DNA of 64,000 nucleotides from WHSW01 sp963722175 (lineage in GTDB: Bacteria > Actinomycetota > Thermoleophilia > Solirubrobacterales > 70-9). Below the pieces are notes generated by a model that made no database searches, was not told the origin of the DNA, and saw nothing but the letters and a program-made list of their open reading frames with translations. The position numbers were made by a program, and so were the translations under genes. The DNA lies in contig CAVRKA010000003.1 of the NCBI GenBank assembly GCA_963722175.1, positions 372,001 to 436,000 on the forward strand, written 5' to 3'. The first letter of the stretch is position 1. Each line of letters starts with the position of its first letter. Positions 17,575 to 28,189 of the stretch are shown one piece after another.

Positions 17575-18483
17575 ATGAGCGACGAGGAGTACGTCCCCGC
17601 GAGGCCGGAGGACCTGCCGCCGATCCCCGACGACGCGTCGGACACGCGCGGAACCCACCTGCGCCAGATCCTCGCGTCCCCGGTGACCCTGCTGATCGGC
17701 GGCTTCCTCGCCGGCCTCGCCCTGGTCGGCGTCGGCACGCAGGTCAACTGGGGCGCCGGCGGCGGCGCCGCGGCGGGCGTGATCGCGATCGTCCTGATCG
17801 TCGTCTGGGCGATCGCCAACAGCCGTGCCCGCGAGGACTTCTTCAACGCCTACGCGCAGGGGCGGAAGCTGACCAGGATCGGCGGCAAGTCGAGCCTGCC
17901 GCCGATCACGCCGCTGCTGCGCAAGGGCGACAACCGTTACGCCGAGCAGCGCTTCAACGGCGTCCTCCCGGGCGGGATGGACGGCAGCCTCTGCCTCTAC
18001 ACCTATGAGGAGACCTCGACCGACTCGGACGGCAACCGCCAGACGACCTACGTCCACTACACGGTCGCGATGACCGAACTGCCGCAGACCGCGGCGATGA
18101 TGCAGGAGCTCTTCTGCCAGCGGCGCTTCGGCTTCCGGCTCATGGACTCGGCCGAGGACGTCTTCCGCCGCCGCCAGCGCGTCGAACAGGAGTCCGAAGC
18201 CGTCGACAAGAAGTACGAGATCTTCATCGGCGCCAACGACGACCTGAACATGGCGCGCCAGGTCCTCTCCCCCTCGTTCCTCGTCTGGCTCGACGACCAC
18301 TCGCCGGAGGCGTACGCGTTCGAGCTCTGCGCCGGCTCGCTGGTATGCAACGTCAAGGGACACAAGAAGACGTCGGCCGAGCTCGACGAGCTCTGCGAGG
18401 CGTCGGCGGCCGTCGCCCGGCGGCTGGCCGAGGAGGCCGACGAGATGATCAGGACGCCGCCCTCGGTCCCGCCCCCCGCCTGA
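17575..18483 (+). CDS. Membrane protein of unknown function
   Basis: I do not recognise a named family. The 302-residue protein has an acidic, Pro-rich N-terminus, two hydrophobic segments (about residues 37-55 and 62-80), and a long soluble domain. That domain contains YTYEETSTDSDGNRQTTYVHYTV, a Cys in QELFCQRRFGFRLMDS, and a final helix rich in Ala/Glu. The topology suggests a membrane-tethered cytoplasmic domain. The ATG lies 7 bases after a TAGGGT -10 box, consistent with a leaderless mRNA. It is divergent from mraZ. Confidence 0.75.
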   Translation: MSDEEYVPARPEDLPPIPDDASDTRGTHLRQILASPVTLLIGGFLAGLALVGVGTQVNWGAGGGAAAGVIAIVLIVVWAIANSRAREDFFNAYAQGRKLTRIGGKSSLPPITPLLRKGDNRYAEQRFNGVLPGGMDGSLCLYTYEETSTDSDGNRQTTYVHYTVAMTELPQTAAMMQELFCQRRFGFRLMDSAEDVFRRRQRVEQESEAVDKKYEIFIGANDDLNMARQVLSPSFLVWLDDHSPEAYAFELCAGSLVCNVKGHKKTSAELDELCEASAAVARRLAEEADEMIRTPPSVPPPA

Positions 18484-18643
18484 GCGGGTAGCGCCCTCGA
18501 CGCGGCGCGGATCTGCGGCGACCCCGCAGCCGAAGTGCGGCGAACTACCGATGCCGGGCTTGTACGGACCGGCATAGGCTCGGCGATGGAGGTGCCTGCG
18601 CACGGAGGACGCTCGTGCCCGTCTCGACGAAAGGACGCATCGA

Positions 18644-20002
18644 GTGAGTGGGTTCAATGAGCGCCAATCGGGGGTTCGGCGCATGACTGGGCGCCTGGTG
18701 ATGATCGCCGCCGCGTCGATGCTGGTGGTTGCCGGGATCGCAGTCGCCGTCGGGCGCGCGCTTCAGAATCCCGGCTTCGAATCGGGGTTCGGATCTTGGG
18801 TGGTGAAGGTCGATCATCGGGTCGGCAACGGCATCCCCGGCGACGGGTTGGGCAATCCCAACCGCGAGGTGGTCTACGGACCCGGAGGCACAGTCGCGAC
18901 CGCCGTGCCGTGCGATCCGGACGATCGCTATGGCATCTGCGTCGTCACGGGCGACGACACCTGGGTGACCGACGGCACCGGCCAGACGAAGACCGTCTCG
19001 CCGCGTTACGGGACCAGGATGCTTCGCCTCGCCGGGCCATACACCAACCCCTACCAGCGCCAACAGCAGAACCACCGCTTCATGGTCCAGCAGAGGTTCA
19101 CGGTCGACGAGGCAACGCCCACCGTCCGGCTGCGGTACAAGCTCTACACCTACGACCCGCTCAACTGGCGGTATCGCCCCGGGGACCGGCGGAGGCGCGG
19201 CGGCCGTGATCGGCTCGAGCTCGTCGTCCTGGACTCCGGCGGCGACATCGTTCGCCAGAAGCTCCTCGACACGCGCTTCAACCCGGGCGAGGGCCTCGAC
19301 CTACGGGCGACTCGCTGGACCCGGCAGAGGCTCCATCTCGGCGAGTACGTCGGCCAGAACGTGACCCTGCAGATCGGCTTCGTCGCGCTCGGCGACAGCC
19401 GGGGCGGCTCCTGGGCCTACGTCGACGCCACCCTGGCGACCCCTCGCCCGGCGCTCACGGTCTCCCTTGCCGGCACCGGCGCCGGGACCGTCACCGGACC
19501 GGGGGTCAACTGCGGCGGGGACTGCGTCGGGAACTACCCGAAGGGGCAGAACGTGGTCCTGAGCGCAACGCCCGCGGCCGGCTCGAAATTCGCCGGATTC
19601 TCGGGCGCCTGCACGGGGACGACGTGCAGCCTGACGATGGATGCGAACAAGGCCGTTACCGCAACCTTCGACGGACCGGCCAGTCCGCCGCCACCACCCC
19701 CGGGATCGACGCCCGACACCACGGCGCCCAAGATCACCTCCCTGAGCGGGCCGAAGGGAACGCTGAAGGTGAAGAGCAAGAAGAAGAAGGCGAAGGCGAA
19801 GTTCACCTTCGGCTCCGATGACCCGAACGCCAAGTTCGAGTGCGCGGTCGACAAGGGCGGCTTCAAGCCCTGCACCTCGCCGTTCACGGCGAAGCTGAAG
19901 GTCGGCACGCACAAGGTGTCGGTGAAGGCGACGGACGCGGTCGGGAACGCCAGCGCGGTCTCAACCGCCTCGGCCAAGGTCAAGGTCAAGAAGAAGAAGT
20001 AG
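18644..20002 (+). CDS. Exported protein with InlB-type beta repeat and Lys-rich C-terminus
   Basis: A signal segment (residues about 18-40) is followed by a jelly-roll-like domain beginning NPGFESGFGSW. Next comes a Listeria-Bacteroides (InlB) beta-repeat region with GTGAGTVTGPGVNC, KGQNVVLSATPAAGSKF and MDANKAVTATF. After a poly-Pro linker there is an Ig-like domain with paired Cys (FECAVDKGGFKPCTSPF). The last residues, KVKVKKKK, may bind wall polymers. The GTG at 18644 is preceded by AAAGGA; ATGs at 18683 or later are alternatives. The function is unknown, but it is probably on the cell surface. The next gene starts immediately after the stop. Confidence 0.8.
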   Translation: MSGFNERQSGVRRMTGRLVMIAAASMLVVAGIAVAVGRALQNPGFESGFGSWVVKVDHRVGNGIPGDGLGNPNREVVYGPGGTVATAVPCDPDDRYGICVVTGDDTWVTDGTGQTKTVSPRYGTRMLRLAGPYTNPYQRQQQNHRFMVQQRFTVDEATPTVRLRYKLYTYDPLNWRYRPGDRRRRGGRDRLELVVLDSGGDIVRQKLLDTRFNPGEGLDLRATRWTRQRLHLGEYVGQNVTLQIGFVALGDSRGGSWAYVDATLATPRPALTVSLAGTGAGTVTGPGVNCGGDCVGNYPKGQNVVLSATPAAGSKFAGFSGACTGTTCSLTMDANKAVTATFDGPASPPPPPPGSTPDTTAPKITSLSGPKGTLKVKSKKKKAKAKFTFGSDDPNAKFECAVDKGGFKPCTSPFTAKLKVGTHKVSVKATDAVGNASAVSTASAKVKVKKKK

Positions 20003-21427
20003 GTGCACAGCGGGCAGGCGTTGATCGAGGCCCCGGCGGCTCGCGCCGGGGCCTCGGCCGTGCCGATGGTCGCCGCCGCGCTCGCGACTGCGGTCGCCGT
20101 CGCGGTCTTCGTCGACGGCGGGTTCGGGATCACCTCGCGGGCGCTGTTCGCCGCGACCGCGGGCGCCGCCCTGCTGCTCGCCGTGCTCGCCGAACCCGAC
20201 CGGGCGCTCAGGGCCGCTCGCACCCTTCCCGTGCTCGCCCTAGGGGCCCTCGCGTTGGCGACCGCGATCAGCGCCGCGTGGACCGTGGGCGAGCCGGTGA
20301 AGGCGCTCCGCTGGAGCGTGGTGATCGCGGGCTATGGAGCCCTGGCGGTCGCCGCCGCGACGATCGCCGCCAACCGCGCCGGGATCAACGCGCTGGCGGC
20401 GACGATCGCCGGCACCGCGGTGATCGCCGGGCTCGCCGGGCTCGCCGGCATCGCCTTCCGCTCCCAGCCGCTCGCACTGCACATGGGGGGCGAGTGGCAG
20501 GCCGCGGGGCCGTTCGAGTACCAGCCCGCACTCGCCTGGCTCGAGGTCGCCGCGATGCCGATCCTGCTCGCCGCGATGGTGCGGGCGCGCCGGCCGTTGG
20601 CCGGTCTCGCCGCCGCCGGGCTCGCGATCGCGACGATGGCGACGCTGCTGAGCTCGACCCGGCTCGGGCTCGCGATGATCGCGATCACCGTTGGCCTTAC
20701 CTTGGTCGTGCCCGCGCCCGTGCTCGGCTCGCGCCGCGCGCTCGCCTACGCGTGGGCGCTCGCCGCGGGATTGCCGCTCGCCGTCCTGCTGGCCACCGAT
20801 CCCGGCGACCCAGCGTCGGCGATCGCCAGCGACGCGGCGCGCACCGTGCTGCTGGCCTCGATAGTCGCCGTCGCGGCTGGAGGGTGGGCGTGGTTGCAGC
20901 CGCTGATCGCCCGGCGCCGGTCGGTCGCGAGCGCCTCCCCTCCGAGACCATTGGCCCTGGGCGCCGGCGCCGGCGCCTTGGTCGCGCTCGCGGTCGGGAT
21001 CGGGGCGTCGACGCAGCGCAGCGGCCCCGGGGTCGAGCCGTCGAGCGGGTTGACGCACGGGCGACTGGACCATTGGGAGGCGGCGACTCGGACCGCGGTC
21101 GAGAACCCGGTGCTCGGGGTGGGCGGGGACGCCTACCTGCGCGGCTCGCACAGTGATCAGGGGGACGACCCGGTGCTCTACGCGCACGACCTGCCGCTGG
21201 AGCTGGCCGCAGAGCTCGGGCTCGTCGGGCTAGCCGCCGGCGTCGCTCTGTACTTCGGCGCCGGGCGTGCCGCGTGGCGGGCGCGGCGCGACCCGCGCAT
21301 CTGGCTGCTGGCACCGGTCGCGCTGTCGTTTCTCGCCGTCAACCTCGTCGACTGGTCCTGGCACCTGGCCGGCGCAGGCGCCGTCTGGGCGATCGGCCTC
21401 GGTGGCTTGCTCGCCAAGCTCGAATGA
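20003..21427 (+). CDS. O-antigen ligase / polymerase-like membrane protein (Wzy-C family)
   Basis: The 474-residue protein has about ten to twelve hydrophobic segments. In the second half it has a large loop with GRLDHWEAATRTAVENPVLG, then GVGGDAYL and YAHDLPLELAAELGLVGL. This matches the Wzy-C pattern of O-antigen ligases and polymerases (G-x-G, AHN/D, E-x-G). Such enzymes join or polymerise surface glycans on the outer face of the membrane. The GTG start directly abuts the previous stop, and the stop overlaps the next ATG, so the three genes 18644-23511 are one unit. Confidence 0.82.
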   Translation: MHSGQALIEAPAARAGASAVPMVAAALATAVAVAVFVDGGFGITSRALFAATAGAALLLAVLAEPDRALRAARTLPVLALGALALATAISAAWTVGEPVKALRWSVVIAGYGALAVAAATIAANRAGINALAATIAGTAVIAGLAGLAGIAFRSQPLALHMGGEWQAAGPFEYQPALAWLEVAAMPILLAAMVRARRPLAGLAAAGLAIATMATLLSSTRLGLAMIAITVGLTLVVPAPVLGSRRALAYAWALAAGLPLAVLLATDPGDPASAIASDAARTVLLASIVAVAAGGWAWLQPLIARRRSVASASPPRPLALGAGAGALVALAVGIGASTQRSGPGVEPSSGLTHGRLDHWEAATRTAVENPVLGVGGDAYLRGSHSDQGDDPVLYAHDLPLELAAELGLVGLAAGVALYFGAGRAAWRARRDPRIWLLAPVALSFLAVNLVDWSWHLAGAGAVWAIGLGGLLAKLE

Positions 21428-23511
21428 ATCCCCCGGTCTCGTCGCGCTGGATCGCAGCCGTCGTCTCTACCGTCGGGGCGCTGACGCTGGCTGCCACGGC
21501 GAGCGCGAGCGCTGCGCCGCCTCGGTCGTTCTTCGGCGTCGTGCCGCAGGCCGGGCTCAGCGCAGCCGACTACCCGCTGATGGCGGGCGCCGGGGTGGGC
21601 ACGCTGCGTATCCCCTTCGCCCCGCGACCGACGACAACCGGCGGCTACGACTGGACCGCGATCGACGCGACGGTCGCGGCGGCGACCGACCACGGGATCG
21701 CGGTCTTCCCGTTCTTCTCGAATCCCCCGAGCTCGAGATCGGCGCTCGAGCGGTGGTCGGGCTACGTCGCCGCCGCCGTCGAACGCTACGGCCGCGAGGG
21801 CGCGTTCTGGGCTGAGCACCCGGGGCTGCCGGGCGCTCCGATCGAGGTCTGGCAGATCTCGGACCGTGACGACGCGCGCGCCCGGTTCGCGCCGCGGCCG
21901 AGTCCGAGGCGCTATGCGAGGGCGCTCGCTTCGGCGGCTGGCTCGATCCGCGCTCAGGATCCCGCCGCCGAGATCGTGCTCGGCGGGGTCCATGCGCGGT
22001 CGGGTGACCCGCGGGCCGCCCCGCGCTACCTCGCCCGGCTCTACCGGGTCGCGGGCGCGCGCCGGGACTTCGACGGCGTCGCAGTGCAACCGTCCGGATC
22101 GAGGCTCTCGCGAGCGGCCTCGCAGATCGACGCGATCAGGCGGGTGATGAACAACGCCCGCGATCGGCGAACGCCGATCTGGGTGACCGGAATCGGATAT
22201 GGCTCGGCGACCGGGGGCAGCCCGCGCAACCGGGGCCCCAGCGGCCAGGCGGCGGCACTCACACGCGCGTACGAGCACCTGATCGCGAACCGGCGGAGGC
22301 TCAGGCTGCGGGCGGTCAGCTGGTACAGCTGGTCGGACTCGGCGACGCCCGCCTGCGCGTGGTGCTCAACCTCGGGGCTCGTGACCGGATCGCGGCAGAC
22401 GAAGCCGGCGTGGCGGGCGTTCACGAAGCTCACCGGCAGCCCTTGCCGGGTGCCGGCCCGCGACTGCCCGCAGACCGCGCCCGGCGACCCACCGCCCGAG
22501 CGCGACCGGTTCTTCGGGGTCCAGCCGCAGTCGACGGTCGATGACTGGGACTTCGTCCGGATGGAGCTCGGCAACCTCGGGACGGTGCGGTTCATCCTGC
22601 TTTGGCCCGCGGCTCAGCCATCGCGTCGCCATGCTCCGGACCTCACGCAGTACGACTCGTTGGTCCTCGCCGCTGCCAAACGCGGGATCCGGGCGATCCC
22701 GGCCCTGTTCGGGACTCCGAACTGGGCGGGCGAGACCGATGACCCGGGCGGTTGCCGGCCCGAGTGCATCGCCTTCGCCCCGCGGTCGGAGAAGACACTC
22801 GGCGCTTGGAGCCGCTTCGTCAGCGCGACCGTCGAGCGCTACGGCCACGGCGGCAGCCTCTGGGCCGAACATCCGGAGGTGAATCCGCTGCCCGTCGAGA
22901 CCTGGCAGGTGTGGAACGAGCAGAACTCGTCGACCTACTACCGTCCCGCGCCCGACCCGCAGGCCTACGCCAACCTGCTGCGAGCGAGCAGCAATGCGAT
23001 CCGTGAGCGCGATCCGCGGGCGGAGACGATCCTCGGTGGGATGGCGGGACTCGCGAGCGTCAACGGTGCGATCCCGGCCTGGGACTACCTCGATGGGCTG
23101 TACGCGATCGCGGGCGTGCGCGACGATTTCGACGGTGTCGCGGCTCATCCGTATGCCCCGCGGCTGAGCGGACTGGAGTCCCAGCTGACCAGGATCCACG
23201 ATCGGATCGCGGCCGCGGGCGACGATCAGGCCGAGCTCTGGATCACGGAGTTCGGCGCCTCGTCGGGCGACGGCGACAACCCGCTCGAGGTCGGCCGCGA
23301 CGGACAGGCCACCCTGCTCGCCGACGCGGTCGAGTTCTTCCTCGCCAAGCGCTCGAGCTGGAACATCCCGGCCGTCGTCTGGTACTCCTGGCGCGATGTC
23401 GCCCAGCCGGCCCCGTGCGCCTGGTGCGCGAACTCCGGGCTGTTCGGCGAAAGTGGCTTCGACGCGAAGCCCGCGTGGAGGGCGCTGATGTCGTTCACCG
23501 GGGGTACCTGA
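21424..23511 (+). CDS. Exported tandem glycoside hydrolase (GH39/GH5-like barrels), first copy degenerate
   Basis: The 695-residue protein has a signal peptide (residues 1-31) and two homologous (beta/alpha)8-type domains, about residues 36-350 and 360-690. Each opens with FFGVxPQ and ends with WYSWxDxA...CAWC...SGL...KPAWRAF/L. Copy 2 keeps the catalytic pair of clan-A hydrolases: acid/base Glu499 in QVWNEQN and nucleophile Glu609 in WITEFG. In copy 1 the same places read QISDRDD (Arg148) and WVTGIG (Gly256), so it cannot be catalytic in the usual way and may bind glycan. The substrate is unknown. The ATG overlaps the ligase stop (ATGA). Confidence 0.85.
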   Translation: MNPPVSSRWIAAVVSTVGALTLAATASASAAPPRSFFGVVPQAGLSAADYPLMAGAGVGTLRIPFAPRPTTTGGYDWTAIDATVAAATDHGIAVFPFFSNPPSSRSALERWSGYVAAAVERYGREGAFWAEHPGLPGAPIEVWQISDRDDARARFAPRPSPRRYARALASAAGSIRAQDPAAEIVLGGVHARSGDPRAAPRYLARLYRVAGARRDFDGVAVQPSGSRLSRAASQIDAIRRVMNNARDRRTPIWVTGIGYGSATGGSPRNRGPSGQAAALTRAYEHLIANRRRLRLRAVSWYSWSDSATPACAWCSTSGLVTGSRQTKPAWRAFTKLTGSPCRVPARDCPQTAPGDPPPERDRFFGVQPQSTVDDWDFVRMELGNLGTVRFILLWPAAQPSRRHAPDLTQYDSLVLAAAKRGIRAIPALFGTPNWAGETDDPGGCRPECIAFAPRSEKTLGAWSRFVSATVERYGHGGSLWAEHPEVNPLPVETWQVWNEQNSSTYYRPAPDPQAYANLLRASSNAIRERDPRAETILGGMAGLASVNGAIPAWDYLDGLYAIAGVRDDFDGVAAHPYAPRLSGLESQLTRIHDRIAAAGDDQAELWITEFGASSGDGDNPLEVGRDGQATLLADAVEFFLAKRSSWNIPAVVWYSWRDVAQPAPCAWCANSGLFGESGFDAKPAWRALMSFTGGT

Positions 23512-23548
23512 CCGGGATCGGAGCGCGGCGGCGCTATCTTGGCCGGCC

Positions 23549-25205
<1,657 letters not shown>

Positions 25206-25226
25206 CGGCGGCTCGCCGTCGCGAGT

Positions 25227-25261
25227 GCGTGGTTTGTCGCGGATCCCGCGACGAACCACGC
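25227..25261. terminator. Bidirectional hairpin between ettA and the TetR gene
   Basis: Arms GCGTGGTTTGTCGCGG and CCGCGACGAACCACGC pair over 16 positions (one G-U type) around ATC. It lies between convergent stops at 25205 and 25282. There is no long T run, so it acts either as a non-canonical terminator or as a Rho-assisted one. Confidence 0.65.
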
Positions 25262-25281
25262 TTTCGGCCGCGTAGCGGGCG

Positions 25282-25866
25282 CTATCTCGCTGCGAGCAGC
25301 AGCCTGACGACCTCGACGCCCTTCTCGGTCTCGGGTTCGGAGCCCGTGATCAGGTCGCTGTAGAGGAACGACTCGGAGACGCGGACCATCAGGTAGGCGA
25401 GCGTGTCCGGGTCGAGGGCCGGCTCCAGCTTCCCGGCCGCGACCTGCTCGTCGAGCAGCTCGCGGGCGACGGCGATCATCCGCTCCTGGACCGGGCCGTC
25501 CTTCGAGGTCAGCAGGCGCAGCGCCAGCTGCGGATCCGAGGCGATGAACCGGCGCAGTGGCTCGAACTCGGCGTTCAGTCGCGTGAAGCGGTCGACGACG
25601 TCGACGATGTAGGCGGCCCCGGTCCCCTTCGCCGCCGCGCGCGCCTGACGTACGCCGGCTTCGGCGAACGACCAGATCACCTCGCCGAGGAGCCGCTCCT
25701 TGCTGCCGACCCAGCTGTAGAGGGTCGCCCGGCTGACCCCGAGCTCCCGCGCCAGCGCCCCCATGTCGATTCGGTCGCCCGCGAGCCAGTGGCGGCGCGC
25801 GCGCTCGAGCGCGTCGAGCGGCGTCGGGCGTTTCTCGGTCAGGGCCCGTTCGAGTCCCGTTGCCAT
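25282..25866 (-). CDS. TetR-family transcriptional regulator
   Basis: The 194-residue protein has an N-terminal helix-turn-helix (MGALARELGVSRATLYSWVG, about residues 34-53) and an all-helical ligand domain of the QsdR-like type. It is divergent from the lipase gene at 25933, and a perfect 23-bp palindrome lies between them, so it very likely represses that gene and itself. The ATG is 7 bases after TAGACT. The ligand is unknown; a lipid or lactone released by the neighbouring hydrolase is a guess. Confidence 0.88.
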   Translation of the reverse strand: MATGLERALTEKRPTPLDALERARRHWLAGDRIDMGALARELGVSRATLYSWVGSKERLLGEVIWSFAEAGVRQARAAAKGTGAAYIVDVVDRFTRLNAEFEPLRRFIASDPQLALRLLTSKDGPVQERMIAVARELLDEQVAAGKLEPALDPDTLAYLMVRVSESFLYSDLITGSEPETEKGVEVVRLLLAAR

Positions 25867-25906
25867 GTCGACCAGTCTAGACGATTTTATAAGTTGTTGA
25901 CAATGC

Positions 25907-25929
25907 TAGACAAATCTGTTATTTGTCTA
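25907..25929. promoter_or_regulatory. TetR operator palindrome
   Basis: Arms TAGACAAA and TTTGTCTA are perfect complements separated by 7 bases. The site ends 3 bases before the ATG of the lipase gene and starts 40 bases from the regulator's ATG. A consensus -35 TTGACA is at 25897-25902, so a bound dimer would cover the lipase core promoter. A second GTCTAGAC palindrome at 25876 overlaps the regulator's -10. Confidence 0.75.
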
Positions 25930-25932
25930 TCG

Positions 25933-26901
25933 ATGACGAAGCTGACCCGCGTGCTCTTCCCGATCGCTGTCCTCCTCACCACCTTCGCGGCCACCGCGGA
26001 CGCCAAGGGGCCGCGCCTCTCGACCCCGCAGTCGGTCGTCCGGGATGCGACGATCTGCAACGGCAAGCTCGCCGGCGCCGATCGCAACCCGGTGCTGCTG
26101 ATCCATGGCACCTTCGCCGACTCCGAGATCAACTGGCGCTGGAACTACCAGAAGGTGCTGCCGGAGATGCGCGGCGAGGCCGCCTGCACCATCGACCTGC
26201 CCGAGGTCGCCTCCGGCGACGCCCAGCTCTCCACCGAGTACGTTGTCCGCGCGATCCGCTTCATGGCCGAGCGCAGCGAACGGCGGGTGGCGATCATCAG
26301 CCACTCACAGGGTGGGCTCGAGGCGCGCTGGGCGCTGAAGTGGTGGCCGGACCTGCGGCGACTGGTCTCCGACGTGGTCATGTTCGTGCCCCCGAACCAC
26401 GGCGCGGTGTTCACCGACCGGTTCTGCGGCGACCCCGGCTCGTGCGCGGCCGCGATGTACCAGATGCGCAGCGACTCGAACTTCCTCACGGCCCTGAACG
26501 AGGGCCGCCACGCCTTCGGCCGGGTCGCGATGACCTCGATCGTCACCAACGACGACGCGGTCTTCGTCCTCCCCGAGCAGGGGCTGCTCGGCGGCACCAG
26601 CCGCCAGATCGCCGACGTCGCGCTCCAGGACCTCTGCCCCGGCCACCAGGCTCAGCACAACGACCTGCCCTTCGACGGCCCCGGTTACGCGATCGCGACC
26701 GACGCGCTCGATCATCCGGGTCCGGCCGATCTGAGCAGGATCGACGCCGGGACCGCGTGCGCCGACGACACGATGCCCGGCGTCGACCGCGCCGACGCGA
26801 ACTCGCGGCTCGCCGCCTACTCGGCCACGCTCGCCGGCTACCTCGGCCCGAACGGGCCGAAGGCCGAGGGCGAGCCACCGCCGGCCCCCTACGTGAACTA
26901 G
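25933..26901 (+). CDS. Exported lipase/esterase (alpha/beta hydrolase, lipase class 2 type)
   Basis: The 322-residue protein starts with a signal peptide (about residues 1-24, cleaved near TADAKG). LLIHGTFAD supplies the oxyanion loop, and the nucleophile elbow SHSQGG has Ser125. Asp and His candidates lie in NDDAVF and in the CPGHQAQHNDLPFDG region. The overall order resembles the CalB-like lipases. Paired Cys residues suggest disulfides in the secreted enzyme. It is controlled, by inference, by the divergent TetR regulator. Its TAG overlaps the TAG of the convergent lipoprotein gene through a shared CTAG. Confidence 0.85.
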   Translation: MTKLTRVLFPIAVLLTTFAATADAKGPRLSTPQSVVRDATICNGKLAGADRNPVLLIHGTFADSEINWRWNYQKVLPEMRGEAACTIDLPEVASGDAQLSTEYVVRAIRFMAERSERRVAIISHSQGGLEARWALKWWPDLRRLVSDVVMFVPPNHGAVFTDRFCGDPGSCAAAMYQMRSDSNFLTALNEGRHAFGRVAMTSIVTNDDAVFVLPEQGLLGGTSRQIADVALQDLCPGHQAQHNDLPFDGPGYAIATDALDHPGPADLSRIDAGTACADDTMPGVDRADANSRLAAYSATLAGYLGPNGPKAEGEPPPAPYVN

Positions 26902-27302
26902 GGCGGCGGGCAGTTGACGAGGACCGTGATCTTCGTGCCGTCGAAGTCGTGGGCCCAGATCAGCTGCCCTCCCCCGCGCCGCGGTGGCTCGCCGAAGCGG
27001 TAGAGCGTGTCGGACCGGAGCAGGTACGCGTCGCGGGCGCCGTAGCGGAAGTAGACGTCGGACTCCGAGTCGGTGAAGTAGCGCCCCCTGCAGCCCAGCG
27101 GGCCGCTGTAGCTGAGCTCGGGAACGCCGTCGATCCGCACCGAGACGCTGCCCGACTGCGCGATCGTGGTCCGCTGGCCGTCGACGATCACCGTCATCCG
27201 GTCGTGCGGCGCCTCGAAGTCGGGGAGGTCGAGATCGACACCGCCGCAACCGGCGAGCGCGATCGTCATCACGGCGGCGGCGATCGCGCGCCCGCTCCGC
27301 AT
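26898..27302 (-). CDS. Small predicted lipoprotein of unknown function
   Basis: The 134-residue protein has a lipoprotein signal (AAAVMTIALAGC, lipid-modified Cys19) and a compact beta-rich domain with no family I recognise. The ATG at 27302 is chosen because it gives the correctly placed lipobox. Two further Cys residues, one in GPLGCRGRYF and one in VLVNCPPP at the very end, may pair. It follows the secreted-protein gene at 27308 with a 5-base gap and is probably co-transcribed with it. Confidence 0.68.
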   Translation of the reverse strand: MRSGRAIAAAVMTIALAGCGGVDLDLPDFEAPHDRMTVIVDGQRTTIAQSGSVSVRIDGVPELSYSGPLGCRGRYFTDSESDVYFRYGARDAYLLRSDTLYRFGEPPRRGGGQLIWAHDFDGTKITVLVNCPPP

Positions 27303-27307
27303 CGGGC

Positions 27308-28129
27308 TCAGCCGCTGAGCCGCATGACGACGATCTGGATGTCCTGGATCCTCAGATCGCCATCGTCCTGGTTGCACACCAGCTGCCAGGTGTGGGCGCC
27401 GGCGGGCACGTTGACGTCGATCGCCGTGCGGGAGAACCCATCGGTCCGGTTGGTGCTGTGCTCGTTGCCCTCCTGACCGATATTGATCGGGTCGCTGAAG
27501 GCGCCGACGGCCGAGCCGTCGCGGTGCAGCTGGCATCGCCCGTCGTCGACGCCCACGGCCGCGCCGCTGAATCCGCCGTTGGCGCTCACGAGCACGCCTG
27601 AGGCGCTCGGCAGCGTGATCCCAACCGTCGCGCAGCTCACGAAGGTCCCCGAGCTCGGGTTGCAAGTCGCCTCTTGGCGGGCGTACGCGGCCTGGTTTGC
27701 GTATTCGACCGAATCCGAGCCGTCGAGCTTGTCGGCGTCGGGGACCTTGCTCAGGGACGACTCGTCGATGTCGACGCCGTGGAGCGTGCCGCCGCCGGTG
27801 TCGGCGATGTTCGCCCCGGTGAGCGTGCCGTCGACCTCGGCGTTGCCGACGGCGTCGGAGGCGATGTCGTTCGCCGCCAGCGAGTCGTCGTTGAACAGGT
27901 CGTCCTCGTTGATCTCCGCGGTTCCAAGACTGCTCGTGTCCGCCACGTCGATGGCGCTCACCGCGTTGTTCTGGACGTCCGAGCTCCTCACCTGGCCGTT
28001 GACGATGTCATCGCTGAAGACCGTGTCCGATCCGTCCAGCGCCAGTGCGGTGCCGCTGGTCAGGAACAGGAACAGGGTCACGTAGCCGACGACGTTGCTG
28101 CGGATGTGCTGTCGCACCTGAGCGCTCAT
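27308..28129 (-). CDS. Exported protein with Asp/Asn-rich short repeats
   Basis: The 273-residue protein has an N-terminal hydrophobic segment (VVGYVTLFLFLTSGTALA). A long low-complexity region follows, with loosely repeated units such as DIVNGQVRSSDVQNNAVSA and a beta-helix-like periodicity. The C-terminal beta domain has Cys pairs (ATCNPSSGTFVSC; VCNQDD). I have seen this general design in secreted proteins of soil actinobacteria but know no function. The leader has a strong ribosome site (GGAGGAAGGG) and a TAGGGT box further up, so this gene is not leaderless. Confidence 0.75.
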   Translation of the reverse strand: MSAQVRQHIRSNVVGYVTLFLFLTSGTALALDGSDTVFSDDIVNGQVRSSDVQNNAVSAIDVADTSSLGTAEINEDDLFNDDSLAANDIASDAVGNAEVDGTLTGANIADTGGGTLHGVDIDESSLSKVPDADKLDGSDSVEYANQAAYARQEATCNPSSGTFVSCATVGITLPSASGVLVSANGGFSGAAVGVDDGRCQLHRDGSAVGAFSDPINIGQEGNEHSTNRTDGFSRTAIDVNVPAGAHTWQLVCNQDDGDLRIQDIQIVVMRLSG

Positions 28130-28189
28130 GGGAATCCCTTCCTCCGTGTTCGCCGAGTCCGCCCAACCCTAACCCCACGCGGCGGAATC

